A stretch of DNA of 64,000 nucleotides from Palsa-465 sp963800475 (lineage in GTDB: Bacteria > Actinomycetota > Thermoleophilia > Solirubrobacterales > Solirubrobacteraceae): assembly GCA_963800475.1 (NCBI GenBank), contig CAWDAZ010000005.1, forward strand, positions 62,001 through 126,000, read 5' to 3'. The notes under the pieces were generated by a model that worked only from the letters and a program-made list of their open reading frames with translations, did not search any database and was not told where the DNA came from. This document shows, one piece after another, positions 16,464-25,195 of the stretch. The position numbers and the translations under genes were made by a program. The number at the start of each line of letters is the position of its first letter. The first letter of the stretch is position 1.

Positions 16464-17053
16464 CGCTCCTCCTTGTTCGCGAGCCGCACCGCGCAGCCCA
16501 CCAGCACGTCTTCGAGTTCGATTGCCTTGCGGCCCGCGCGCACGTGCGCGCAGGTCGTCTCGTGCACGCCGGCGGCCAGCGCGTACAGCGCCTGCTCGGG
16601 CACCAGCGTGCCCGCCCGCGTGAAACTCTTGCCGTAGCGCCGCGCGAAGCGCCGAATCGCGTCCTCGCGCTCGGTTCGCACCGGGGCCCACTCGAGCAGG
16701 TACACCCGCGCGAACAGAGGCTCGTCGTCGAACGTGCGCAGATACGCGCGCAGGCCGAGCCGGAGCTCCTCGCGCCAGTCGCGGGCGCCGAGCACCGCGT
16801 CGGAGACCCGCGCCGCCAGCACGTCCTGCCCGAGCCGGTAGGCATCCGCGAGGCACGCCTCCTTCGAGTCGAACAGCTCGTAGAAGGTGCCCCGCGACAC
16901 TCGAGCGAGCTTGACCGCGTCGGAGACGGTCGCCGCTTCGTAGCCCTTCTCCGCGACGACCGTGACCATCGCATCGAGCAGCTTCGCGCGCTGGGGCCTG
17001 TCGCTGAGCAGCGGCCCCAGCTCGGGATGGTCGGTGACCAGCGATCCGCTCAC
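16454..17053 (-). CDS. TetR-family transcriptional regulator
   Basis: 199 residues from GTG 17053 (the nearer ATG runs into a stop at once). The N-terminal helix-turn-helix domain is RAKLLDAMVTVVAEKGYEAATVSDAVKLARVSRGTFYELFDSKEAC, the classic TetR pattern; the C-terminal ligand-binding half is not conserved. It is first gene of an operon with two acyl-CoA dehydrogenases and so probably represses them until an acyl-CoA or related lipid binds. A perfect 15-bp palindrome lies 13 bases upstream of the start and is a natural autoregulation site. Confidence 0.88.
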   Translation of the reverse strand: MSGSLVTDHPELGPLLSDRPQRAKLLDAMVTVVAEKGYEAATVSDAVKLARVSRGTFYELFDSKEACLADAYRLGQDVLAARVSDAVLGARDWREELRLGLRAYLRTFDDEPLFARVYLLEWAPVRTEREDAIRRFARRYGKSFTRAGTLVPEQALYALAAGVHETTCAHVRAGRKAIELEDVLVGCAVRLANKEERWT

Positions 17054-17065
17054 CAGCCGCGCATC

Positions 17066-17080
17066 GTACCTCAGAGGTAC
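17066..17080. promoter_or_regulatory. Probable TetR operator
   Basis: GTACCTC-A-GAGGTAC is a perfect 15-bp palindrome 13 bases upstream of the tetR GTG. Further GTAC half-sites follow to about 17091. Position and symmetry fit autorepression of the tetR/acyl-CoA dehydrogenase operon. Confidence 0.55.
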
Positions 17081-17108
17081 GGAACGCGTACTCGCGGGTC
17101 TTCGGCGG

Positions 17109-17744
17109 TCAGCCGCCCGGCGTGGTGGCCGCGCGGGCCTCGCCGGCGCGCAGCAACCGGTCGCGGAGCTCCTGCTCGAGCTCGGGCTCGGGGTCAAAGG
17201 CGCTGAGCGGCGGCAGCCCGCCGATCTCCTCGAGCCCGAACAGCCGCAGGAACAGGTCGCTGGTCCGGTACAGGACGGCGCCGAACTGCGAGCGGCCCGC
17301 CTCCTCGAGCATCCCCCGCTCGAGCAGCGTCGCGACGGCCGACTCCGCACCAACGCCCCGGATCCGCGCGATCTCCGGCCTCGAGACGGGCTGCAGGTAG
17401 GCGACGATCGCGAGCGTCTCGGCCTGGGCCGGCGTCAGCGGCGGCGTCCGCGGCTTGGCGAGCAGCCGGCGCGCCGCCGGCTCGGCGTCGGGGTGGCTCG
17501 ACATCACCCACCCGCCCGCGAGCTCGCGGAGCACGAGCCCGCGACGCTCGAACTCGTAGTGCTCACGGAGCCGCTCGAGTGCGGTGACGACCTCGTGGAG
17601 CTCCGCGCCCGTCGCCTCACTGAGCGCGCCGGCGGTGACCGGCGCCGGGCTGAGGAACAGCAACGCCTCGAGCGTCGCGTCGAGGCTCGCGCGAGCCGCG
17701 CGCTCGGCATCCGGCCTCGCCTGATTGCGCGGCGCGCGAGTCAT
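17109..17744 (-). CDS. scpB: Segregation and condensation protein B
   Basis: 211 residues. Tandem winged-helix protein that binds the SMC-ScpA condensin. Family blocks: LDATLEALLFLSPAPVTAGALSEATG, FERRGLVLRELAGGWVMSSHP, LTPAQAETLAIVAYLQPVSRPEIARIRGVGAESAVATLLERG, and YRTSDLFLRLFGLEEIGGLPPL. N-terminal 15 residues are basic and extra. Start ATG 17744 overlaps the scpA stop by 4 bases (ATGA), the usual scpAB arrangement. Confidence 0.93.
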   Translation of the reverse strand: MTRAPRNQARPDAERAARASLDATLEALLFLSPAPVTAGALSEATGAELHEVVTALERLREHYEFERRGLVLRELAGGWVMSSHPDAEPAARRLLAKPRTPPLTPAQAETLAIVAYLQPVSRPEIARIRGVGAESAVATLLERGMLEEAGRSQFGAVLYRTSDLFLRLFGLEEIGGLPPLSAFDPEPELEQELRDRLLRAGEARAATTPGG

Positions 17745-18490
17745 CCGGCTGCCGACAGCCGCTCCCGGGGCGCGGCGGCCGCGAGCATGATCTCGCCGAA
17801 CGGCTGCTCCTGGCTCCAGGTCAGCTCGCCCTGCTTGTAGAGCTCGAGCACCGCGAACAGGGTCACCGCAACGGTCACCCGGTCTGCCCGCTCGACCGCC
17901 TCGTCGAAGCTGAACGCGCCGCGCCGCAGCAGGGCGCGCAGGTGCGCGAGCCGCTCGCCGACGCTGACCCTCGGGGGCGGCAGGTGACGAACGTCGACCG
18001 GCTCCGGCAGCCGCAACAGCTCACCGACCGCGGCGCCGAGCACCACGGGGTCGTATACCGCGGCCGCGTCCGCCAGCGACGCGCGGCGCAGGAACTGCGG
18101 CAGCGGCGCGGACCGGAACCGGTACCCCTCCTGCGAGCTCAGCCGCTCCTGCAGCTGCATCGCGGCGGCTCGAAAGCGGTGCGCGTCGAGCAAGCGTGCG
18201 AGCAGCTCCTCCGCGGCCTCCCCCGGGTCGAGCTCGATCAGCTCCTCCTCCTCGCCGGGCAGCAGCAGCCGGGACTTGAGCTCGAGCAGCGCTGCGATCA
18301 AGACCAGGAACTCCGTCGCCGCCTCGAGGTCGAGGTCGCCGCGCCGCTCGAGGTGGTCGATGTACGAGATCACGATCTCGGCGAGGTCGACCTCGAGCAG
18401 GTCGACTTCCTCACGCAGGATCAACGTCAGCAGCAGGTCGAACGGACCCGCGAACACGTCGAGGTCGAGCTCGAGCTCGGCGAGGCGCAT
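17741..18490 (-). CDS. scpA: Segregation and condensation protein A
   Basis: 249 residues, kleisin subunit of the bacterial condensin. The N-terminus FAGPFDLLLTLILREEVDLLEVDLAEIVISYIDHLE is the SMC-neck-binding region; the C-terminal winged helix (FSFDEAVERADRVTVAVTLFAVLELYKQGELTWSQEQPFGEI) binds the SMC head. It lies between trpS (9 bases upstream) and scpB (4-base overlap). Confidence 0.93.
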   Translation of the reverse strand: MRLAELELDLDVFAGPFDLLLTLILREEVDLLEVDLAEIVISYIDHLERRGDLDLEAATEFLVLIAALLELKSRLLLPGEEEELIELDPGEAAEELLARLLDAHRFRAAAMQLQERLSSQEGYRFRSAPLPQFLRRASLADAAAVYDPVVLGAAVGELLRLPEPVDVRHLPPPRVSVGERLAHLRALLRRGAFSFDEAVERADRVTVAVTLFAVLELYKQGELTWSQEQPFGEIMLAAAAPRERLSAAG

Positions 18491-18499
18491 CGGTGCAGG

Positions 18500-19495
18500 C
18501 TACTGGCCGGTGCGGATCGCTCCGAAGCCCATCGCCTCGCGAACCTCGGCCAGCACCGGCCCGTTGAGCGCGCGTGCCTTCTCGGCGCCCGCTGCCAGCA
18601 CCTGCTCGAGCGCCGCCTCGTCGGCGCGGAGGTCGTGGTAGCGATCGCGAACCGGCGCCAGGTGGTCGGTCACCGCCTCCGCAACCGCGGTCTTGAACGC
18701 GCCGTAGCCCGAGCCGTCGAACTGCGCTTCGACGTCACCGGGCGAGACGCTGCGCACGGCGGCAAGGATCTCGATCAGGTTCGAGACTCCGGGCTTGCCC
18801 GGCGCCCGGCGGACCTCGGTGCCGGAGTCGGTGACCGCCGAACGAAACTTCTTGAGGATCGCCGCCGGCTCGTCCAGCACGTACACGGTCCCCTGCTCGC
18901 TGCTACCGGTGGTCGACATCTTCCGCTCGGGCTCCTGAAGGTCCATGATCCGCGCGCCGACCGCTGGGTAGCGGCCCTCGGGCACCACCAGCAGATCGCC
19001 GAACCGGGCGTTGAAGCGCTCGGCGATGTCGCGCATCATCTCCACGTGCTGGCGCTGGTCGTCCCCCACCGGCACCTCGTCGGCGCGGTAGGCGAGCACG
19101 TCGGCGGCCATCAGCACCGGGTAGTAGAAGAGCGCCGCCGAGGTGAGCTCGCGCTGCTGTGCCGACTTGTCCTTGAACTGGTGCATGCGCTGGAGGTCCC
19201 CGTAGGCGGTGACGCTCGACAGCAGCCACGTGAGCTCGGTGTGCTCCCGGACGTCCGACTGGCGGAAGAACACGCAGCGATCCGGCTCCAGGCCGGCGGC
19301 CAGCAGAACCGCGGCCACGTCGTAGACCGACGCACGCAGCGCGGCCGGGTCGTAGGGGACGCTGATCGCGTGGAGGTCGACGACGCAGTAGATCGCCTCG
19401 CCACGGTCCTGCCCGGCGACGTACTGGGTGATCGCGCCGATGTAGTTCCCGAGGTGCTTGCGCCCCGTCGGCTGGATCCCGGAGAAGATCCGCAT
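18500..19495 (-). CDS. trpS: Tryptophanyl-tRNA synthetase
   Basis: 331 residues, a class I synthetase that charges tRNA-Trp. The HIGH-type motif is TGRKHLGNY at about 10-18 and the KMSKS-type motif is KMSTT in LQEPERKMSTTGSSEQGTV; AVTDSGTEVRRAPGKPGVSNLIEIL is another family block. Start ATG 19495 lies 5 bases after the rhomboid-gene stop; scpA follows 9 bases downstream. The long upstream in-frame extension overlaps the rhomboid gene and is not used. Confidence 0.95.
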   Translation of the reverse strand: MRIFSGIQPTGRKHLGNYIGAITQYVAGQDRGEAIYCVVDLHAISVPYDPAALRASVYDVAAVLLAAGLEPDRCVFFRQSDVREHTELTWLLSSVTAYGDLQRMHQFKDKSAQQRELTSAALFYYPVLMAADVLAYRADEVPVGDDQRQHVEMMRDIAERFNARFGDLLVVPEGRYPAVGARIMDLQEPERKMSTTGSSEQGTVYVLDEPAAILKKFRSAVTDSGTEVRRAPGKPGVSNLIEILAAVRSVSPGDVEAQFDGSGYGAFKTAVAEAVTDHLAPVRDRYHDLRADEAALEQVLAAGAEKARALNGPVLAEVREAMGFGAIRTGQ

Positions 19496-19500
19496 CGCGG

Positions 19501-20151
19501 CTAGGAGGGCAACGCCGGGGCGGCCGCGCCGGTCTTGGCGGCGCCGCGTGCGCCGGGACGGTCCCGTCGCAGCACGTATGCCGCCACGAGGCCGCCGATC
19601 GCGCCGCATACGTGGCCCTGCCACGAGACGCCGGCGTGGGGCACGATGCTCGAGAGCAGCGCGGCACCCCACACCGCGCCGACGATCAGCCCGGTCAGCA
19701 GCTCGATCGCGCTGCGGTCGAGGAAACCCCGAGCCAGCAGGTAGGTCGCGTATCCGAACACGAGGCCGCTCGCCCCAATCGTGACCGTGTTCGACGGGCT
19801 CACCAGCCACGTCCCCAGCCCTCCGACGACGACCACGATCAGCGTCACGAGCGCGAGCCGCTTCGCCCCGTGCAGGGCGATGATCACGCCCATGAACACG
19901 AGCGGGATCGTGTTGTCGAGCAGGTGCGGCGCGAAGTTCGCGTGCAGGAACGGCGCGGTGAAGATCCCCCAGATGCGGCCGAAGTCGCGCGGGTGGATCC
20001 CGTCGGAATTGAGGTGGTAGGAGTCGATCCAGTCGGCCACCTCGACCAGCCACATGGCCGCCACGATCCCCGCCAGCAGCAGCAATCCCTCGCGCTGGGC
20101 CTGGTACTTGCCGGGCGGCGTTCGGGGCGTGCTCTGGACCGGCGTGCTCAT
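19501..20151 (-). CDS. Rhomboid-family intramembrane serine protease
   Basis: 216 residues with six predicted membrane segments. The catalytic serine is S128 in TIGASGLVFGYA and the histidine H180 in SWQGHVCGAIGG, and HANFAPHLLDN supplies the loop with conserved His and Asn. Rhomboids cut transmembrane helices of partner proteins; the target is unknown. It is embedded in the operon with trpS and scpAB with no functional link evident. Confidence 0.88.
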   Translation of the reverse strand: MSTPVQSTPRTPPGKYQAQREGLLLLAGIVAAMWLVEVADWIDSYHLNSDGIHPRDFGRIWGIFTAPFLHANFAPHLLDNTIPLVFMGVIIALHGAKRLALVTLIVVVVGGLGTWLVSPSNTVTIGASGLVFGYATYLLARGFLDRSAIELLTGLIVGAVWGAALLSSIVPHAGVSWQGHVCGAIGGLVAAYVLRRDRPGARGAAKTGAAAPALPS

Positions 20152-20169
20152 CGCCGTAAGGATGGCAGG

Positions 20170-21300
20170 TCAGGCACTCAGCGCCGCGAGGGCGACGGCC
20201 AGCGCCACCTCGGCGCGCTCCCCGAGCGATCGGCCGAGCACGAACTCCTCCGGGGTGTGGGCGCCCCCGCCGCGCGGCCCGAGCCCGTCGACAGTGAGCG
20301 GAATCGCGGGCGCGAAGTGGCTCGCGTCGCTGGCGCCGCCGCGACGGGTCCCGACGAGGCGCCTGCCCAGCAGGCTGCTCGCGCTCTCGAGCAGCCCGCG
20401 AGTGATCTCGCGCGAGTCCATCCCCGGCCACACCCGCTCCATCCGCGCTTCGAGCCGCACGCCGTCGATCGCGGCCGGGACCGCGCCGAGGACCGGCTCG
20501 AACGCGTCGAGGCGGTCGGCTCGCAGGTCGAACACCAGCTCGCCGTCGCCCGGCACGACATTGAACGCCTCGCCGGAGCGGATCACGGTCGGGACGACGC
20601 TGAGACGAGCTTCGCCGGCCGGCTCGTGCCTGCCGGCCAACGCCGCCGCGGTGCGGGCCAGCGCGAGCAGCGCGTTCGCGCCCTGGTCCGGAGCGCTTCC
20701 AGAGTGCGCCGGCCGACCGGCGGCGATGACCCGCATCGTGCCCGCCGCCTTGCGCCTCACGACCAACCCCTCCGCTCCGGCCGGCCCGCGCTCGCCGGCC
20801 TCGAAGCACAGGCACGCGTCGTGGCCCGAGAACCGCCCGACGTGCACGAACGGGTGCGTGCGCCACTCCTCGTCGGTGACGAGCAGCAGCGCCAGCTCGG
20901 CGAACAGCTCCGGGCGCTCGGCGAGCGCCCGGGCGACGCCGAGCGCGAGCACCACACCGCCCTTCATGTCGACGGTCCCGGGTCCGTACAGCCGGTCGTC
21001 CTCGTGGCGCAGCGGCCGGTGGTCGTCGTGGCCGATCACGGTGTCGACGTGGCCGAGCAGCAGCACCCGCCCGCGCCCGGAGCCGGTCATCCGCGCGATC
21101 AGGTCGGGAGCGCCGCCGGGCGTCGAGCACGCGACGCGCTCGGTCTCGGCGCCGGCGGGGAGCAGCGCCGCGCACACGGCCAGCGCCTCCTCGGCGCCTC
21201 CCAGGTCGCCGGAGGGCGAGGACACGGCGACGAGCGCCTCGAGCTCGCGCTCGGCGCGTGCGGCGATCGCGGCAGCCCCTGTCGCGACGAAGTCATCCAC
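20170..21300 (-). CDS. M20-family zinc metallopeptidase (glutamate carboxypeptidase-like)
   Basis: 376 residues. Metal ligands and catalytic residues of the M20 family are present: H84 and D86 in LGHVDTV, D111 in GPGTVDMKGG, the E144-E145 pair in VTDEEW, and a late His in the C-terminal PRGGGAHTPEEF. The dimerisation/lid domain is in the middle (RKAAGTMRVIAAGRPAHSGSAPDQGANALL). It probably hydrolyses a small dipeptide or N-acyl amino acid; ArgE/DapE/CPG2 relatives cannot be told apart. Gap to the downstream rhomboid gene is 18 bases. Confidence 0.85.
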   Translation of the reverse strand: MDDFVATGAAAIAARAERELEALVAVSSPSGDLGGAEEALAVCAALLPAGAETERVACSTPGGAPDLIARMTGSGRGRVLLLGHVDTVIGHDDHRPLRHEDDRLYGPGTVDMKGGVVLALGVARALAERPELFAELALLLVTDEEWRTHPFVHVGRFSGHDACLCFEAGERGPAGAEGLVVRRKAAGTMRVIAAGRPAHSGSAPDQGANALLALARTAAALAGRHEPAGEARLSVVPTVIRSGEAFNVVPGDGELVFDLRADRLDAFEPVLGAVPAAIDGVRLEARMERVWPGMDSREITRGLLESASSLLGRRLVGTRRGGASDASHFAPAIPLTVDGLGPRGGGAHTPEEFVLGRSLGERAEVALAVALAALSA

Positions 21301-21315
21301 GCGGGTAAGTGTGCG

Positions 21316-23580
21316 TCAATCGCCGTCGAGCGGCGGCCCGCCCGTCCCGGCGGCGGGCTCCGACGGGCTCGCGGGGTGGCCCGCGGGGCGTCTCGGACCG
21401 TGGCCCGTGGGGTCGAGGTCGCCGTCGGCATGCAGCTTGAGCAACGCCCCGACCGCGGCTCTCGTGAACTGCTCCCCGACCAGCCGTATGCACTCGGAGA
21501 GCGCTTCGTCGACCGTCTTCGGCTTGCTGTATGGCCGCCCGCTGGTCATCACGTCCCACGCGTCGGCGACCGACAGCAGCGCGGCGCCCTCCGGGATCTC
21601 GTTCTCGGAGAGTCCGCGTGGGTAGCCGGTCCCGTCCGGGCGCTCGTGATGGATCCGGATCCACGAGACCTGTTCGGGGCCGAGCACCCCTTCGGCGATT
21701 CGGGCTGCCAGCTCGGCGTGCTCGCGGAGGCGCTCGCGCTCGGCCCCGGTCAGCGGTTCGAGCTTGTGCAGCAGCCGGTCGGGTACCCCGACCTTGCCGA
21801 CGTCGTGGACGAGCGCCGCGTCGCTGAGCTGCCCGGCGCGCTCGGGCGACCACCCCGCCGCGCGCGCGAGCCTGACAGTCAGCGCCGCGACCCGTTCGGA
21901 GTGCTGCCTGGTGGCGGGATCCTTCGCGTCGATCGCGCGAGCCAATGCGCGCAGCCCGAGCAGCGCCTGCGAGCTCTCCGTGCGCTCCACCCGCTCGGGA
22001 GCGGACAGCTGGGTGATCACCTCCGCGTCGTAGATCCAGCACCGGTTGCGCCCGTGCGCCTTGCTCCAGTACAGGGCCCCATCGGCGAAGCTCACCAGCT
22101 CGGCGGCCTTGGTGGTCGCGTTCGTGTCACAGATCCCGGCCGAGACCGTGATCCTGAACGGCTCGGCAACGGTGGCAGCGATCAGCCGCCGCGCTCGTTC
22201 GACCGCGACGAGCGCCTGCTCGCGCGCGGTCTCCGGCATCACCCACGCGAACTCGTCGCCGCCGACGCGGCCGAGCACGTCCTCGGCGCGAGCATTCTGA
22301 GCCAGGCAGCGCGCTACGCTCGCGAGCATCGCGTCGCCGGCGTCGTGGCCCCCGAAGTCGTTGACCTCCTTGAAGTGGTCGATGTCGATCACGGCCACCG
22401 ACAGCGTTCGCGAGTGGCGCACCGATCGCGCGATCTCGCCGGCGAGGCGGTCGTGCAGCGTGCGGCGGTTGGCGAGGCCGGTGAGTGGATCGGTGGCGGC
22501 CTGGGCCGCCAGCTTCTCCCGGTCGTCGATGCTCGCGATCGCGGTCGCCAGCAGGTCTCCGAACTCCTGCAGCTGCTGCTCATCCGAGGCGGTCAGGCGC
22601 ACCGGCTCGGCGGCGGTCACCGCGAGCGCCCCCCAGACTCGCACGCCGACCCTGACCGGCGAGACGATACTGGCGGTGTAGCCGAGCCGTCCGACCGGGC
22701 TGTCCGCCGCGTGGCCCTCAATCCGTACCGGCAGGCCGGAGTCGCGCGCGCGGGCGACATCGCTTCCCGGGGTGACTTCGATCACGGTCCCGGGCAGATA
22801 CCGCCCGCCCTCGTGGTCCGCCCACGAGCCCATCACGGTGGCCTCGTCGCCGTCGAAGCGGATGATCCCCGCGGCGCCGGCGCTCAGCAGCGCGGCAACC
22901 TCCCTCGCGACCTGCTCGTAGATCCGCTCGGACTGACCGCCCTCGACGACCGCCGTGGCGATCCTGCGCAGCGCCCCCTGCTCGGCCGCGAGCAGCTCGG
23001 CGCGAAGCCGGAACGCCGCGAGCAACGTCTTGCCGGCGGCGATCGAACAGCCGATCGCCACGAACGCGAACGAGGACAGGATCAGCTTGGAGACGAAGCG
23101 CTGGCCGCTCGCGGCCGGGTCGTAGAGGAAGACCGTCGCCATCGTCGCGATCGCCGCCGCGAGGTACCAGAACACGACGCGGCGTGGGAAGAAGTAGCCC
23201 ACGAACACCGCGATGAAGAAGAGGTACGTCGCCGCAAGCGAGTTTGCGCCGCCGGACGCCTCGACCACTGTGGCGATCACGCCGAGGCCGGCGATCGCAG
23301 AGAAGTGGATCAACAGCGCCGGCGCCCGGTCCCAGTCGATCAGCAGCAGCGACGCGACGCCCCACGCGAACGCCACACAGCAGAGCACGATCAGGGTTGT
23401 GTGGTCCTCCGGGAACCCGTCTCCGATGACGATCAGCGGGACCAGGGTGACCGCGCCGATCAGGTAAAAGGCCCCGCTGACCGCGCCCGCGAGCGCGCGC
23501 TCCTCCGGCGCCACGGCGATCCGTGCCGTAAAGCCCTGGAGCTCTCCTCCGGGCACGCTGCGTTTCCCTGCAGCGGACAT
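21316..23580 (-). CDS. Membrane GGDEF/HD-GYP cyclic-di-GMP enzyme
   Basis: 754 residues: six membrane segments (about 32-185), a GAF-like domain (about 205-350), a GGDEF domain (about 360-520) and an HD-GYP domain (about 540-715). The GGDEF site G440-F444 is intact and preceded at the right distance by the product-inhibition site R431-x2-D434, so it should make c-di-GMP and be feedback controlled. The HD pair H592-D593 and HHE...GTGYP (644-654) are intact, so it should also degrade it. A Pro/Gly-rich tail ends the protein. It follows gcvPB by 91 bases on the same strand. Confidence 0.92.
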   Translation of the reverse strand: MSAAGKRSVPGGELQGFTARIAVAPEERALAGAVSGAFYLIGAVTLVPLIVIGDGFPEDHTTLIVLCCVAFAWGVASLLLIDWDRAPALLIHFSAIAGLGVIATVVEASGGANSLAATYLFFIAVFVGYFFPRRVVFWYLAAAIATMATVFLYDPAASGQRFVSKLILSSFAFVAIGCSIAAGKTLLAAFRLRAELLAAEQGALRRIATAVVEGGQSERIYEQVAREVAALLSAGAAGIIRFDGDEATVMGSWADHEGGRYLPGTVIEVTPGSDVARARDSGLPVRIEGHAADSPVGRLGYTASIVSPVRVGVRVWGALAVTAAEPVRLTASDEQQLQEFGDLLATAIASIDDREKLAAQAATDPLTGLANRRTLHDRLAGEIARSVRHSRTLSVAVIDIDHFKEVNDFGGHDAGDAMLASVARCLAQNARAEDVLGRVGGDEFAWVMPETAREQALVAVERARRLIAATVAEPFRITVSAGICDTNATTKAAELVSFADGALYWSKAHGRNRCWIYDAEVITQLSAPERVERTESSQALLGLRALARAIDAKDPATRQHSERVAALTVRLARAAGWSPERAGQLSDAALVHDVGKVGVPDRLLHKLEPLTGAERERLREHAELAARIAEGVLGPEQVSWIRIHHERPDGTGYPRGLSENEIPEGAALLSVADAWDVMTSGRPYSKPKTVDEALSECIRLVGEQFTRAAVGALLKLHADGDLDPTGHGPRRPAGHPASPSEPAAGTGGPPLDGD

Positions 23581-23594
23581 CAGGTTTGTATCGA

Positions 23595-23614
23595 CAAGGC
23601 ATAAGTACGCCTTG
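23595..23614. promoter_or_regulatory. Inverted repeat in leader of c-di-GMP enzyme gene
   Basis: CAAGGC (23595-23600) and GCCTTG (23609-23614) are perfect complements around an 8-base, AT-rich spacer, 15 bases upstream of the start of the GGDEF/HD-GYP gene. It could be an operator or a small hairpin near the ribosome site; no c-di-GMP riboswitch features were seen. Confidence 0.3.
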
Positions 23615-23671
23615 ACCGGTTCCCGAGAAATTCTCCGCTGGCTGCGCGTATCCGGGGCCGGACGGAGCCGG

Positions 23672-25195
23672 TCAGGGCTGCCGCAGGACCGGGTTGCGGG
23701 CGGCGCCCGCCTCGTCGAGCCTTCGCACCGGCGTCGTGTACGGCGCGTTGCGGGCGATCTCCGGATCCTCGCGCGCCTCCCGAAGGACGTCGGCGACGAC
23801 CGCGGCGAAGTGATCGAGCGTCTCCTTCGTCTCGGTCTCGGTCGGCTCGATCAGCAGCGCCTCGTCGACGATCAGCGGGAAGTACACGGTCGGCGGATGG
23901 ACGCCGTGGTCGAGCAGCCGCTTGGCGAGGTCGAGCGTCTTGATCTTCAGGTCGCGCTTCATCGGCGACCCGGACAGCACGAACTCGTGCATGCAGAGCC
24001 GCTGCTGGGCGGCGGGAAGGTAGTCGAGCACTCCTTCGGCGCGCAGCCGTGCGAGCAGGTAGTTGGCGTTCAGCACCGCGACCTCGGAGACCTCCTTGAG
24101 CCCCGGCGCCCCGAGCGAGCGGATGTACGCGTAAGAGCGCACGAACACCCCATAGTTGCCCTGGTAGCCGCGCAGCCGCCCGATCGACTTGGGGCGGTCG
24201 AAGTCGAGGTCGTAGTACGGCTCGGAACCGTTCCCCGGCGGCTGGCGCCTGACGACCTGCGGACGGGGAAGGTAGGGCTCGATCCGCTCGGAGACGGCGA
24301 TCGGCCCGGCCCCCGGTCCGCCGCCGCCGTGCGGCTGCGTGAACGACTTGTGGAGGTTGAAGTGGACGATGTCGAACCCCATGTCTCCGGGCCGGCAGAT
24401 ACCCATGATCGCGTTTAGGTTCGCGCCGTCGTAATACAGCGTCGCGCCGACGCCGTGCACGATCCGCGCGATCTCCTCGATCCCGGTTTCGAACAGCCCG
24501 AGCGTCGAGGGGTTGGTGAGCATCAGACACGCGACATCCTCGTCGGCCTTCGAGCGCAGGTCGTCGAGGTCGACGTTGCCGTGCACGTCGGTCCCGACCT
24601 TCACGACCTCGTAGCCGGCCATCGTGACGGTCGCCGGATTGGTGCCGTGCGAGGTGTCGGGCGTCAGCACCTTCGTCCGCCGCTCGCCCCGGTCCTCGTG
24701 GAACGCCCGCGTCAGCAGCACCCCGGCGAGTTCCCCGTGCGATCCCGCGGACGGCTGCAGCGACACGTACGGCAGCCCGGAGATCTCCCCGAGCGCGTCC
24801 TGCAGGCGCCACATCAGCTCGAGTGCGCCCTGCGCGCGCGACGGGTCCTGCAGCGGATGCAGCTTCGCGTGTCCCGGCAACCCGGCGACGCGTTCGTGCA
24901 GCTTCGGGTTGTGCTTCATCGTGCACGAGCCGAGCGGGTAGAAGCCGGTGTCGAGGTCGAAGTTGCGCTTCGAGAGGCGGTTGTAGTGACGGACGATTTC
25001 CGGCTCGGCTACCTCCGGGAGGCGCGGCGGCTCGGAGCGCCGGAGCGACGGCGGAAGCAGCTCGTCGAGCGGGCGCTCGGGGACGTCGAGCGGCGGGGCG
25101 ACGAACGCTCGACGGCCCGGTTTCGAGCGCTCGAAGATCGTCAGCTCGTCGTCCGCGGCCGCCGTGAACCAGCGCGGGGAGCGGGTGGCGCTCAT
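23672..25195 (-). CDS. gcvPB: Glycine dehydrogenase (decarboxylating) subunit 2
   Basis: 507 residues, C-terminal half of the P-protein in organisms with a split enzyme. The PLP lysine is in HFNLHKSFTQPHGGGGPG; FYPLGSCTMKHNPK, LQPSAGSHGELAG, PDTSHGTNPATVTMAGYEVV and YYDGANLNAIMG are diagnostic. With GcvPA it decarboxylates glycine and passes the aminomethyl group to lipoyl-GcvH. Start ATG 25195 overlaps the gcvPA stop by 4 bases. Confidence 0.96.
   Translation of the reverse strand: MSATRSPRWFTAAADDELTIFERSKPGRRAFVAPPLDVPERPLDELLPPSLRRSEPPRLPEVAEPEIVRHYNRLSKRNFDLDTGFYPLGSCTMKHNPKLHERVAGLPGHAKLHPLQDPSRAQGALELMWRLQDALGEISGLPYVSLQPSAGSHGELAGVLLTRAFHEDRGERRTKVLTPDTSHGTNPATVTMAGYEVVKVGTDVHGNVDLDDLRSKADEDVACLMLTNPSTLGLFETGIEEIARIVHGVGATLYYDGANLNAIMGICRPGDMGFDIVHFNLHKSFTQPHGGGGPGAGPIAVSERIEPYLPRPQVVRRQPPGNGSEPYYDLDFDRPKSIGRLRGYQGNYGVFVRSYAYIRSLGAPGLKEVSEVAVLNANYLLARLRAEGVLDYLPAAQQRLCMHEFVLSGSPMKRDLKIKTLDLAKRLLDHGVHPPTVYFPLIVDEALLIEPTETETKETLDHFAAVVADVLREAREDPEIARNAPYTTPVRRLDEAGAARNPVLRQP

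Noticed and set aside
19612..23604. Very long open frame on the plus strand
   Set aside because: It lies antisense to the rhomboid, M20 and GGDEF/HD-GYP genes, is extremely rich in Arg/Glu/Gln/His, and matches no fold. It is a by-product of high GC at third codon positions.
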